64,000 bases of DNA from Butyrivibrio sp. NC2002 (GTDB lineage: Bacteria; Bacillota; Clostridia; Lachnospirales; Lachnospiraceae). Shown one piece after another: positions 24,502 to 32,788 of the stretch. The notes under the pieces were generated by a model that was not told where the DNA came from, searched no databases, and saw only the letters and a program-made list of their open reading frames with translations. The translations under genes were made by a program, and so were the position numbers. Position 1 is the first letter of the stretch, and the number at the start of each line of letters is the position of its first letter. The DNA lies in contig NZ_KL370881.1 in the NCBI RefSeq assembly GCF_000702265.1, positions 208,789 through 272,788 on the forward strand. Direction: 5' to 3'.

Positions 24502-27161
24502 TAATAAACAAGATCTTTTCAAGGGCAGATGATCACTCGAAGACCTTGCAGGAGAGAATTTTTTCGTTCTTTCCATTCATTGGTCTGTTGACCTTGTTTG
24601 TGGTTATATTCATAGGTCTTATCGTAGGAGACGGTCTGATAAATACCATAGTACTTGCAGGATGCTTTATTATATTTTTACTGATAGTGGTATTTACGGT
24701 AAGAAAAAAGAAAGTCCAGACAGGTGCTACTTTGATAGGCGTGGTAATGGTACTGGTGCTTTTGCCTATAGCATTTATTTTTGGAGGAGGTCTTAACGGA
24801 GGGTCACCCTGCTGGTTTATTTTTGGCTTTGCCTATGTGGGAATGACGGTTGAAGGCAGAAGAAAATATGCTCTTATGGGAATTGGAGGGATCACCACTG
24901 CAATCTCATACTATATTGCCTACAAATATCCGGAGCTTGTTTCACAGCACTCAGCTGCAGCAGCATATTTTGATTCATTTTCAAGTGTGGTCCTTGTCAG
25001 CGGCTTTTTGCTGATATTGATCCTGTTTGAGAACAGGGTTTATCAATCTGAAAATGAACTCATTGATAAGCAGAGAAAAGAGATAGAAGAACTAAGTAAT
25101 GCCAGAAACACTTTTTTCTCTAATATGAGCCATGAGATAAGAACACCTATCGATTCAATAATAGGCTTTAATGAACTGATACTAAGAGAGGATATATCCG
25201 GAGATGTTCTGGAGAATTCCCAGAATATAAAAAATGCAAGTAAACTGCTCCTTTCTCTTGTAAACGATATTCTTGATCTGTCAAAACTTGAATCGGGAAG
25301 AATGGAGATCGTTCCCTCAGACTATGATACGATCGGAATGATCTCTGAGTCTGTAAATATGGTTTGGGATTCAGCCATGAAAAAAGGACTCTCGTTTTTT
25401 ATAGATATAAGCCCTGATATTCCATGCAGGTTGTTTGGCGACAGCATGAGAATAGAGCAGGTACTTATCAATATTTTAAATAATGCTGTTAAATACACCC
25501 AGGAAGGAAGCATCAAACTGACTGTTCAGGCAAAACACCTTGGAGACAGGCGGATAATGATGACCTTTTCTGTGGAAGATACCGGAATAGGTATTAAGAG
25601 AGATAACATAGCTCATCTTTTTGATGAATTTAAGAGAGTAAACGAGGATGAAAACGTAAGAGTAGGTGGCACGGGCCTTGGACTTACTATAGCCAAACAG
25701 CTGACAGACCAGATGGACGGAGAGATACTTGTTAACAGTATTTATACCAAGGGATCCACCTTCATAGTGAAGATTCCGCAGGAAATAATGGTGGACAGAC
25801 CTGTAGGAGAGATTACTCTTGAAAAGATAAGGACACGAGAAGAAAAGCAGTTTTACAGGCAGAGCTTTGAAGCTCCTTCTGCAAAGATACTGATAGTTGA
25901 CGATAATCAGATGAACCGCGTGGTCACAGCCAAGCTCCTAAGGGATACCAAGATGAAGATGGACCTTGTGAGCAGCGGAAGTGACTGCCTTGAAAAGTGC
26001 TCAAAAGTCAAATATGATTGCATTTTCATGGATCAGGAAATGCCCGAGATGGATGGAATAGAGTGCCTTAGGCAACTAAGATCCCAGGTTGGAGGACTAT
26101 GCAGAGAGACACCGGTTGTTGTTATGACGGCTCACTCGGATACGGAGGCTCAGGCTAAGTTCAGAATGGCAGGTTTTGACGGATATCTTCTTAAACCGAT
26201 AAACGGTGAGATGCTGGAAAATACACTGCTAAGAGTACTGCCTGCTGAAATAGTTCACAGAACAAGCCCTACTTATATCGACCCCGATGAGCAAAGACTT
26301 CAGAGAAATATCAAGCAGCCAATACTTATCACTACGGAGAGTGTATGCGATCTTCCTGCGGATCTTTTGGAGAAACTAAGAATACCTACCATATCTTTTT
26401 ATATAAAAAATAAGAATGGCGTTTTCCTTGATGGAACTGAGGTTGAAACCGAGGGCGTCCTTAAATATATGGAAGAAGGCGGAGACAGAGACCTGTTTGC
26501 AGAGCAGCCAACAACTGATGACTACGAGGAATTCTTTGCTTCTCACTTGTCAGAGGCAAACAGTATTATCCATATATCAATGTCTTCCAAGGCAGCAAGC
26601 GCATACAAGAATGCTGTACTTGGAGCTTCGGCATTCGATAATGTAACTGTAGTTGATTCTGAAAACCTCTCAAGCGGAATGGGACTTGTCGTTATGGAAG
26701 CGGCAAGACTTGCTGAGAGCGGCAAAAGTGTTGAAGAATGCGTAAGAAAACTGAACCTGTATAAAAAGAAGATACATGCGAGCTTCCTTATAGATAATAC
26801 AAGTTATCTTGAAAAGATAGGAAGGATCAATCCCAGGATGAGCGGATTGGCAAAGATATTTATGATGAGGCCTTCGATAATATTCAGGGATGGCATAGGC
26901 AGACTCGACAGGATGATGATAGGACCGGTCGAGAAAAGCAGAAGAAGATATGTCTCAAATCAGATAGAGAAGAATCCGGGTATCGACAAGAGCGTTCTTT
27001 TTATCACGCATACCGGGCTTCTGCAGGGAGAAATAGACGATATAAGGAGATGGATCGGCAATTATATGCTCTTTGACAAGGTATATGTCCAGAAAGAGTC
27101 TGCCGCAATGGCTGCGATCCATGGAACAAGGGCATTTGGACTTATTTATACAGTACAATGA
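24498..27161 (+). CDS. Hybrid histidine kinase fused to a DegV fatty-acid-binding domain
   Basis: An 887-residue protein: about six membrane segments (23-178), a coiled linker, HisKA (His212 in NMSHEIRTP), HATPase (LNNAVKYT, DTGIGI 361-365, GTGLGL), a receiver (VDDNQ near 468, Asp512 in FMDQEMPEMDG, Lys in LKPIN) and then, where an Hpt would be expected, a full DegV/FakB fold (about 607-887). DegV features: ITTESVCDLP, EQPTTDDYEEF, ISMSSKAASAYKNA, VVDSENLSSGMG, LEKIGRIN (Arg776) and IHGTRAFGL (His874). These match the positions that hold the fatty-acid carboxylate in FakB proteins. The domain suggests acyl-chain sensing or handling tied to phosphorelay. It is coupled by a 4-nt overlap to the preceding kinase. 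Confidence 0.88.
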   Translation: MIINKIFSRADDHSKTLQERIFSFFPFIGLLTLFVVIFIGLIVGDGLINTIVLAGCFIIFLLIVVFTVRKKKVQTGATLIGVVMVLVLLPIAFIFGGGLNGGSPCWFIFGFAYVGMTVEGRRKYALMGIGGITTAISYYIAYKYPELVSQHSAAAAYFDSFSSVVLVSGFLLILILFENRVYQSENELIDKQRKEIEELSNARNTFFSNMSHEIRTPIDSIIGFNELILREDISGDVLENSQNIKNASKLLLSLVNDILDLSKLESGRMEIVPSDYDTIGMISESVNMVWDSAMKKGLSFFIDISPDIPCRLFGDSMRIEQVLINILNNAVKYTQEGSIKLTVQAKHLGDRRIMMTFSVEDTGIGIKRDNIAHLFDEFKRVNEDENVRVGGTGLGLTIAKQLTDQMDGEILVNSIYTKGSTFIVKIPQEIMVDRPVGEITLEKIRTREEKQFYRQSFEAPSAKILIVDDNQMNRVVTAKLLRDTKMKMDLVSSGSDCLEKCSKVKYDCIFMDQEMPEMDGIECLRQLRSQVGGLCRETPVVVMTAHSDTEAQAKFRMAGFDGYLLKPINGEMLENTLLRVLPAEIVHRTSPTYIDPDEQRLQRNIKQPILITTESVCDLPADLLEKLRIPTISFYIKNKNGVFLDGTEVETEGVLKYMEEGGDRDLFAEQPTTDDYEEFFASHLSEANSIIHISMSSKAASAYKNAVLGASAFDNVTVVDSENLSSGMGLVVMEAARLAESGKSVEECVRKLNLYKKKIHASFLIDNTSYLEKIGRINPRMSGLAKIFMMRPSIIFRDGIGRLDRMMIGPVEKSRRRYVSNQIEKNPGIDKSVLFITHTGLLQGEIDDIRRWIGNYMLFDKVYVQKESAAMAAIHGTRAFGLIYTVQ

Positions 27162-27241
27162 CTACTTTTTCGTTTTTCTGAAGGAAAACAGGAATCTGTA
27201 AGATTTAGTCTTGCGAGCATAACTAAAAAGCGATATTCTTG

Positions 27242-27294
27242 ATTAGTGTGCCGCTGATTTTTGTAAAAAAGGTAAAAATCAGCCGCACACTAAT
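27242..27294. repeat. Long imperfect hairpin upstream of purE
   Basis: Two 21-nt arms (27242-27262 and 27274-27294) are complementary except for one central C-C mismatch, around an 11-nt A-rich loop. There is no T tract after it on the + strand. It does not contain the conserved core of a purine riboswitch. It may be a terminator for the kinase operon, a processing site or a regulatory leader for the pur genes. Confidence 0.7.
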
Positions 27295-27348
27295 TGTGCG
27301 TTAATATGGTTGAAATGGTACCATATGTTGTGGTATAAAGGAGGCAGA

Positions 27349-27849
27349 ATGACACAAGTTGGAATTGTAATGGGATCTGATTCGGATATGCCTGTTATGC
27401 GTAAGGCAGCAGAGATACTCGATGAATTCGGCATTAGCTATGAGATGAACATTATTTCGGCACACAGAGAACCGGAAGAGTTTTTTGAATATGCCAAAGG
27501 CGCTGAGGCAAAGGGATACAAGGTGATCATCGCCGGAGCAGGAATGGCAGCTCATCTTCCCGGTATGTGCGCAGCTATTTTCCCGATGCCTGTTATAGGA
27601 ATTCCTATGCATACGACATCACTTGGGGGAAGAGATTCACTTTACAGCATTGTTCAGATGCCTACCGGAATACCGGTTGCAACTGTTGCAATAAACGGAG
27701 GCGCTAACGCAGGTCTGCTTGCAGTTAAGATCCTTGCTACATCAGATGATGCGCTTCTTGGGAAATTAAAGGATTACTCTGAAAAACTTAAAAGTGCAGT
27801 AGTTGAAAAGGATGCACATCTTCAGGAAGTTGGATACAAGAATTATTAA
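27349..27849 (+). CDS. purE: N5-carboxyaminoimidazole ribonucleotide mutase
   Basis: Converts N5-CAIR to CAIR in purine synthesis (class I PurE). ATG 27349 is chosen because AAAGGAGG ends 4 nt before it and the family N-terminus ([17 protein letters not shown]) starts there; the upstream in-frame ATG 27310 would add unrelated residues. The product is 166 residues, normal for the family. Signatures: GSDSD, SAHREPE (catalytic His) and [11 protein letters not shown]. It is the first gene of a four-gene pur operon; no purK is visible, although class I PurE normally uses PurK product. Confidence 0.93.
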   Translation: MTQVGIVMGSDSDMPVMRKAAEILDEFGISYEMNIISAHREPEEFFEYAKGAEAKGYKVIIAGAGMAAHLPGMCAAIFPMPVIGIPMHTTSLGGRDSLYSIVQMPTGIPVATVAINGGANAGLLAVKILATSDDALLGKLKDYSEKLKSAVVEKDAHLQEVGYKNY

Positions 27850-27860
27850 TGGAGGAAAAC

Positions 27861-28895
27861 ATGGCAGAGCTTAACTACAAAAATGCAGGGGTAGATATCG
27901 AGGCAGGTTATAAGTCTGTTGAGATGATCAAGGGTTATGTAAAGGAAACAATGAGACCGGAAGTTCTCGGAGGACTTGGCGGATTTTCAGGGGCTTTTTC
28001 ACTTAAAGCCATTAAGGACATGGAAGATCCGGTTCTTCTGTCCGGAACAGACGGAGTAGGTACCAAGATTAAATTGGCATTTTTGCTGGATAAGCATGAC
28101 ACGATCGGCATCGACTGCGTTGCAATGTGCGTAAATGATGTTATCTGTGCAGGCGGTGAGCCTTTGTTTTTCCTCGACTATATAGCTTGCGGAAAGAATT
28201 ATCCCGAGAAGATCGCAATGATCGTTAAGGGTGTTGCTGAGGGCTGCAAACAGTCTGAATGTGCGCTTGTTGGCGGTGAGACAGCTGAGCATCCCGATCT
28301 TATGCCGGAAGAAGAATACGACCTTGCCGGATTTGCAGTAGGTGTGGTTGATAAGAAGGATATGATCGACGGAAGTACCATTAAACCTGGCGATACACTT
28401 ATTGCTGTTAAGAGCAGCGGTGTTCACAGCAACGGATTTTCACTTGTCCGCAAGGTTTTTGATATGACAAAGGAAAGCCTTGAGACATATTATGACGAAC
28501 TTGGAACAACACTTGGAGAGGCGCTTCTTGCTCCTACAAGAATATATGTGAAGATGATCAAAGAGATCAGAAAGAGCGGAGTTGATCTGAAGGGCTGCAG
28601 CCATATTACAGGTGGCGGCTTCTATGAAAACATTCCGAGAATGCTTCCTGACGGAACAAAGGCTGTTGTAAACAAGAACAGCTATGAACTTCCTGCTCTC
28701 TTTAAACTTATGCAGAAGAAGGGCAATCTTGATGAGCACATGATGTACAACACATTTAACATGGGTGTTGGAATGGTGCTTGCTGTTTCTCCCGAAGACG
28801 CAGATAAAACACTTGAAGCTATCAAAGCTTCCGGTGAAGAGGGATTCGTTATAGGATCTGTTGAAGCAGGTGAAAAGGGAGTAGAGATATGCTGA
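27861..28895 (+). CDS. purM: Phosphoribosylformylglycinamidine cyclo-ligase (AIR synthetase)
   Basis: ATP-dependent ring closure of FGAM to AIR. ATG 27861 is preferred to ATG 27849 because GGAGG lies between them. The 344-residue product starts [16 protein letters not shown], the family opening, and contains [34 protein letters not shown] and [10 protein letters not shown]. The 3' end overlaps purN by 7 nt, so translation is coupled. Confidence 0.95.
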   Translation: MAELNYKNAGVDIEAGYKSVEMIKGYVKETMRPEVLGGLGGFSGAFSLKAIKDMEDPVLLSGTDGVGTKIKLAFLLDKHDTIGIDCVAMCVNDVICAGGEPLFFLDYIACGKNYPEKIAMIVKGVAEGCKQSECALVGGETAEHPDLMPEEEYDLAGFAVGVVDKKDMIDGSTIKPGDTLIAVKSSGVHSNGFSLVRKVFDMTKESLETYYDELGTTLGEALLAPTRIYVKMIKEIRKSGVDLKGCSHITGGGFYENIPRMLPDGTKAVVNKNSYELPALFKLMQKKGNLDEHMMYNTFNMGVGMVLAVSPEDADKTLEAIKASGEEGFVIGSVEAGEKGVEIC

Positions 28896-29539
28896 ATATA
28901 GCCGTTTTGGTTTCAGGAGGCGGAACAAACCTCCAGGCTATCATAGATGCTGTTGAGAGTGGCAAGATCGCAGATACAAAAATAGGCATGGTTTTTTCAA
29001 ACAACAGAAATGCCTATGCTCTCGAACGTGCAAAAAAACACGGAATAAGGACTGAGGTTCTGGTTCCGAAGGAATTTGAGAACAGAGATGCATTCAATGA
29101 TGCTTTTTACAAGCTCCTTACTGATGCAAATCCGGACCTTATAGTTCTCGCGGGATGTCTGGTAGTTATTCCGGAGAAGATAGTAAGGGCTTTTGCAGGA
29201 AGGATAATAAATATTCATCCTTCCCTTATCCCTTCTTTTTGCGGAACGGGTTATTACGGATTGAAGGTGCATGAGAAGGCTCTTGAAAGAGGAGTAAAGG
29301 TTTCAGGCGCAACAGTTCACTTTGTGGATGAAGGCACTGATACCGGTCCTATTATTCTTCAGAAACCGGTAATGATAAGGAATGATGATACGCCCAGCTC
29401 ACTTCAGAAGAGAATAATGGAGCAGGCGGAATGGGTTATTCTTCCCAAGGCAATTGATCTTATTGCAAGAGGCAAGGTGTCTGTAGAGGGCAGCAGAGTA
29501 ATCATTGATGACTATGATCCTGATGTGATATTTAACTGA
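28889..29539 (+). CDS. purN: Phosphoribosylglycinamide formyltransferase
   Basis: Formyl-tetrahydrofolate-dependent formylation of GAR. The 216-residue product opens [18 protein letters not shown] and contains the formyltransferase signature around [17 protein letters not shown] (catalytic Asn and His) and [17 protein letters not shown]. Start ATG 28889 lies inside the end of purM. Confidence 0.94.
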   Translation: MLNIAVLVSGGGTNLQAIIDAVESGKIADTKIGMVFSNNRNAYALERAKKHGIRTEVLVPKEFENRDAFNDAFYKLLTDANPDLIVLAGCLVVIPEKIVRAFAGRIINIHPSLIPSFCGTGYYGLKVHEKALERGVKVSGATVHFVDEGTDTGPIILQKPVMIRNDDTPSSLQKRIMEQAEWVILPKAIDLIARGKVSVEGSRVIIDDYDPDVIFN

Positions 29540-29587
29540 TGGAGCTTAATTGGAATTATTAAACGGTATTTACAGAGGAGAGAAGGT

Positions 29588-30862
29588 ATGAACGTACTTA
29601 TTGTCGGAGGGGGCGGAAGAGAACATGCTATTGCAGAGGCGGTTTCAAGGAGCGCAAAGCTTGATAAATTGTATTGCGCACCTGGAAATGCAGGTATAGC
29701 TGAGCTTGCAGAGTGTGTTCCGATCACACCTATGGAATTTGACAAGCTTGTAAAGTTTGCCAAGGACAATCAGATCGATCTGACCATCGTAGGAATGGAT
29801 GATCCGCTTGTTGGAGGTATTGTTGATGCTTTTGAGGCTGAGGGACTAAGAGCTTTTGGACCCAGAAAAAATGCAGCAATTCTTGAGGGAAGTAAGGCTT
29901 TTTCAAAAGACCTTATGAAGAAATACGGCATCCCCACAGCTGCCTATGAGACCTTTGACAATCCGGAAGATGCACTTTCATATCTTGAAAATGCAAAATA
30001 TCCTATCGTTCTTAAGGCAGACGGACTTGCACTCGGCAAGGGCGTTCTTATCTGCCAGACTAAAGACGAGGCCATTGAGGGCGTTAAGAGTATCATGCAG
30101 GATAAGAAATTCGGCGATGCCGGAAAGCGCATGGTAGTTGAAGAGTTCATGACCGGACGTGAGGTTTCTGTTCTGTCATTTGTTGATGGCAAAACGATCA
30201 AACTTATGAGCTCCGCACAGGATCACAAGCGTGCAGGAGACGGTGATACAGGTCTTAACACGGGAGGAATGGGTAACTTTTCACCAAGCCCATTCTATAC
30301 TGAAGAAGTAGACAAGTTCTGCAGAGAGCACATCTATCAGAAGACAGTTGATGCGATGAGAGCTGAGGGACGAGAGTTCAAGGGTGTTATCTTCTTTGGA
30401 CTTATGCTTACACAGGATGGTCCCAAGGTTCTTGAATACAATGCAAGATTTGGAGATCCTGAGGCACAGGTGGTTCTTCCCAGATTAAAGACAGATATGA
30501 TCGATGTTTGCGAAGCTGTTATCGACGGCAGACTTGATGAGATCAATCTCGAATTCGAGGACAAAGCTGCAGTTTGCGTAGTCCTTGCTTCAGACGGATA
30601 CCCTCTTTCATATGAGAAGGGCAAAGAGATAAAGGGTCTTGAGAACTTCAGAGGAAAAGATGGTTATTATTGCTTCCATGCAGGAACAAAATTTGCAGAA
30701 GATGGTAAAATAGTAACTAATGGTGGAAGAGTCCTTGGAATCACAGCCAAGGGTAACACCTTAAAAGAGGCAAGAGAAAAGGCCTATGAAGCTACCGAAT
30801 GGGTAACTTTTGATAATAAATATATGCGTCATGATATTGGAAAAGCAATTGATGAAGCATAA
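29588..30862 (+). CDS. purD: Phosphoribosylamine-glycine ligase
   Basis: ATP-grasp enzyme making GAR from phosphoribosylamine and glycine. The 424-residue product has the N-terminal MNVLIVGGGGREHAIA, the ATP-grasp region with ADGLALGKGV, HKRAGDGDTGLNTGGMG and EYNARFGDPEAQ. SD GGAGAGAAGG precedes the start. It is the last enzyme gene of the cluster, 14 nt before the SH3 protein gene. Confidence 0.95.
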   Translation: MNVLIVGGGGREHAIAEAVSRSAKLDKLYCAPGNAGIAELAECVPITPMEFDKLVKFAKDNQIDLTIVGMDDPLVGGIVDAFEAEGLRAFGPRKNAAILEGSKAFSKDLMKKYGIPTAAYETFDNPEDALSYLENAKYPIVLKADGLALGKGVLICQTKDEAIEGVKSIMQDKKFGDAGKRMVVEEFMTGREVSVLSFVDGKTIKLMSSAQDHKRAGDGDTGLNTGGMGNFSPSPFYTEEVDKFCREHIYQKTVDAMRAEGREFKGVIFFGLMLTQDGPKVLEYNARFGDPEAQVVLPRLKTDMIDVCEAVIDGRLDEINLEFEDKAAVCVVLASDGYPLSYEKGKEIKGLENFRGKDGYYCFHAGTKFAEDGKIVTNGGRVLGITAKGNTLKEAREKAYEATEWVTFDNKYMRHDIGKAIDEA

Positions 30863-30876
30863 TAAAGGAGGAAGGT

Positions 30877-32268
30877 ATGAATAATAAGAAAATGTGGAAG
30901 GTTTTGCATGTAGCAGCCTCTGCTTTATGTGCTTCTGTAATTATACTTGGCCAGCCTATTATGGCCTTGGCAGCAACAGGAACAGTAACATCAGCTAATG
31001 TAAAGGTAAGATCCGAGGCCAGCACTTCATCAGAGCAGGTATCCAGCCTTGATTCAGGTGATACCGTGGATATTATCGATGAGGCTACAGATTCACAGGG
31101 CTATGTTTGGTACAGGATCTATGTAAATGGTACTGAGTACGGCTATGTAAGAAGTGACCTTGTTAAAAAGTCAGGAAGCACAACTTCTTCAACTGCTTCA
31201 TCAACTCCCAAAGAGTCTTTACCTCAGACACAGGTTACAGCAGTTGAGAACCAGCCTGCTACAGTTACTGTTGCAAGTGCAAATGTGCGTGCAGGTGCAG
31301 GAACAGGCTATGACACAGTTGGTACTGTAGCTAACGGAGATACAGTTACAGTAACAGGTGAGGCAAACGGTACAGATTCTAAGAAATGGTATCAGATTTC
31401 TTTTGGTTCAAACGGAAGAACCGGTTTTGTAAGAGCCGATCTTCTTCAGATGGGTGCGGCTGCACCGGCTGAGACAACAGAGACAACAGAGACTACAGAG
31501 ACAGCAGAAGCTACAGATGCTCAAGAAGGAGAATCTGTAGAAGGTGAAGTAGTTGAAGGTGAGGCAGTAGAGGGAGAAGTTACCGAGGAAGCTCCTGTAG
31601 AGGAAACAGCAGAACCTCAGGTTGATCCTTCAGTTGTAGGTAACGGTGAGTATTCTCTTGCATATAAGGCAGACGAGACAGGTACTGATACCTGGTATTT
31701 ATATGATAACGTAAACGGTACACAGGTTAAGCTCAGCGACCTCCTTGCTTATGCTGCAGAAGGACAGAAGACAAGCGGTCTTCAGGATCAAATCGGCAAA
31801 TTAAAGCTTGCTCTTATCATCATGGCAGTTATTATTGCAGCTCTTGTATTTGCAGTACTTATCCTCATCTACAAGCTTCGTGATTACATGTACTATGAGG
31901 ATGAAGAAGAGGAAGAAATCCCTGCAAAGAGTAAGGGTTATGATGATATCCCTTCACAGAAGAGCCATACAAGAAACGAGCAGCGTGTAACTCCTCAGAA
32001 GAGTCAGGGCAGAACAGTAGCAGACAGCAGAGAGATTTCAGAAACGGTAAAGCCGAAGAGAGACAGAAAAGCTCCTATGGGAACAGCAGAATCACTTATG
32101 CCTGAGAGAAAGGCTACAAGAAGTGAGAGCTCTGAAAGAAGATCATCTTACAGCCAGAGAGCTGAAGAGCCTGTAAGAGCTCAGTCATCCCGCAAGTCAA
32201 GAAACTTCCTTCTTGAGGATGATGATTTCGAGTTTGAATTCCTTGATCTCGACGACGAGGATAAATAA
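30877..32268 (+). CDS. Membrane protein with two bacterial SH3 domains
   Basis: A 463-residue protein. A signal-type segment (about 8-33, ending ALAA), a first SH3_3 domain (about 36-97, TSANVKVRSEAST...GYVRSDL), a second SH3_3 (about 127-188, ASANVRAGAGTGY...GFVRADL), a Thr/Glu-rich spacer with repeated TTETTE and EGEVVEGE units, a membrane segment (about 310-330) and a basic Ser/Arg-rich cytoplasmic tail ending in an acidic cluster (DDDFEFEFLDLDDEDK). SH3_3 domains usually bind peptidoglycan, so it may tie the wall to a cytoplasmic partner. SD AAAGGAGG is strong; the gene follows purD by 14 nt and a terminator ends the operon. Role is not known. Confidence 0.75.
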   Translation: MNNKKMWKVLHVAASALCASVIILGQPIMALAATGTVTSANVKVRSEASTSSEQVSSLDSGDTVDIIDEATDSQGYVWYRIYVNGTEYGYVRSDLVKKSGSTTSSTASSTPKESLPQTQVTAVENQPATVTVASANVRAGAGTGYDTVGTVANGDTVTVTGEANGTDSKKWYQISFGSNGRTGFVRADLLQMGAAAPAETTETTETTETAEATDAQEGESVEGEVVEGEAVEGEVTEEAPVEETAEPQVDPSVVGNGEYSLAYKADETGTDTWYLYDNVNGTQVKLSDLLAYAAEGQKTSGLQDQIGKLKLALIIMAVIIAALVFAVLILIYKLRDYMYYEDEEEEEIPAKSKGYDDIPSQKSHTRNEQRVTPQKSQGRTVADSREISETVKPKRDRKAPMGTAESLMPERKATRSESSERRSSYSQRAEEPVRAQSSRKSRNFLLEDDDFEFEFLDLDDEDK

Positions 32269-32279
32269 AAAGTTTATGT

Positions 32280-32311
32280 AAGGGTTAAGCCAAAGAGCTT
32301 AGCCCTTTTTC
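32280..32311 (+). terminator. Rho-independent terminator
   Basis: Stem AAGGGTTAAGC/GCTTAGCCCTT (32280-32290 with 32297-32307, one G-U) followed by a T run. It separates the pur-SH3 operon from the gntR-clpC operon. Confidence 0.85.
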
Positions 32312-32348
32312 ATTATAATGGAGCTGCCCGGGATTGCCGTAACTCCCC

Positions 32349-32386
32349 TTGACATAGATTGTGCCTCTGTTATACTGTTTATAACA
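32349..32386 (+). promoter_or_regulatory. SigA promoter with autoregulatory GntR operator
   Basis: TTGACA (32349-32354), a 16-nt spacer and TATACT (32371-32376) form a near-consensus promoter. The perfect palindrome TGTTATA-CTGTT-TATAACA (32368-32386) covers the -10 and start site. This is the arrangement expected for repression by the YtrA-type GntR protein encoded immediately downstream. Confidence 0.75.
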
Positions 32387-32401
32387 CAGAAGGGGGACGT
32401 T

Positions 32402-32773
32402 ATGGTAATTGAAATTGATTTTAACAGTGACGAAGCGATATATGTTCAGCTGTGCAATCAAATAATATTAGGTATAGCCACTTCCCAGTTCAGGGAAGGT
32501 GAGCAGCTTCCCAGTGTGAGACAGCTCGCTGATACCATAGGTATCAATATGCATACTGTGAATAAAGCGTATTCCATTCTTCAACAGGAAGGCTTTGTTA
32601 AGATTGACAGACGAAGAGGAGCTATCATCGCTATTGATCTAAATAAGCTCGAAGCTCTTAAGGAAGCCCACGACATGCTAAGCGTTGTTCTTGCCAGGGC
32701 AATGTGCAAGGGTGTTTCTAAGGATGAAATCCATGAGCTTGTTGATAAGATTTATGGAAAATACGAATCATAA
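32402..32773 (+). CDS. GntR family (YtrA-type) transcriptional repressor
   Basis: ATG 32402 is chosen because AGAAGGGGG precedes it and because the promoter -10 lies at 32371, so an upstream in-frame ATG at 32318 would not be in the transcript. The 123-residue product has the GntR winged helix-turn-helix (about 9-77: SDEAIYVQLCNQI, REGEQLPSVRQLADTIGINMHTVNKAYSILQQEGFVKIDRRRG) and a short helical tail with no ligand domain, as in YtrA proteins. It is followed 15 nt later by clpC, so it probably represses its own operon including clpC. The effector is unknown; the usual CtsR repressor is absent here. Confidence 0.85.
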   Translation: MVIEIDFNSDEAIYVQLCNQIILGIATSQFREGEQLPSVRQLADTIGINMHTVNKAYSILQQEGFVKIDRRRGAIIAIDLNKLEALKEAHDMLSVVLARAMCKGVSKDEIHELVDKIYGKYES

Positions 32774-32788
32774 AAGGAGGATGATACT

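Noticed and set aside
27162-27348. Purine riboswitch before purE
   Set aside because: The conserved core of the purine aptamer is not present; only a long hairpin is seen.
32318-32401. N-terminal extension of the GntR protein
   Set aside because: The promoter and operator lie inside this stretch, so it cannot be translated from that promoter. ATG 32402 has its own ribosome site.
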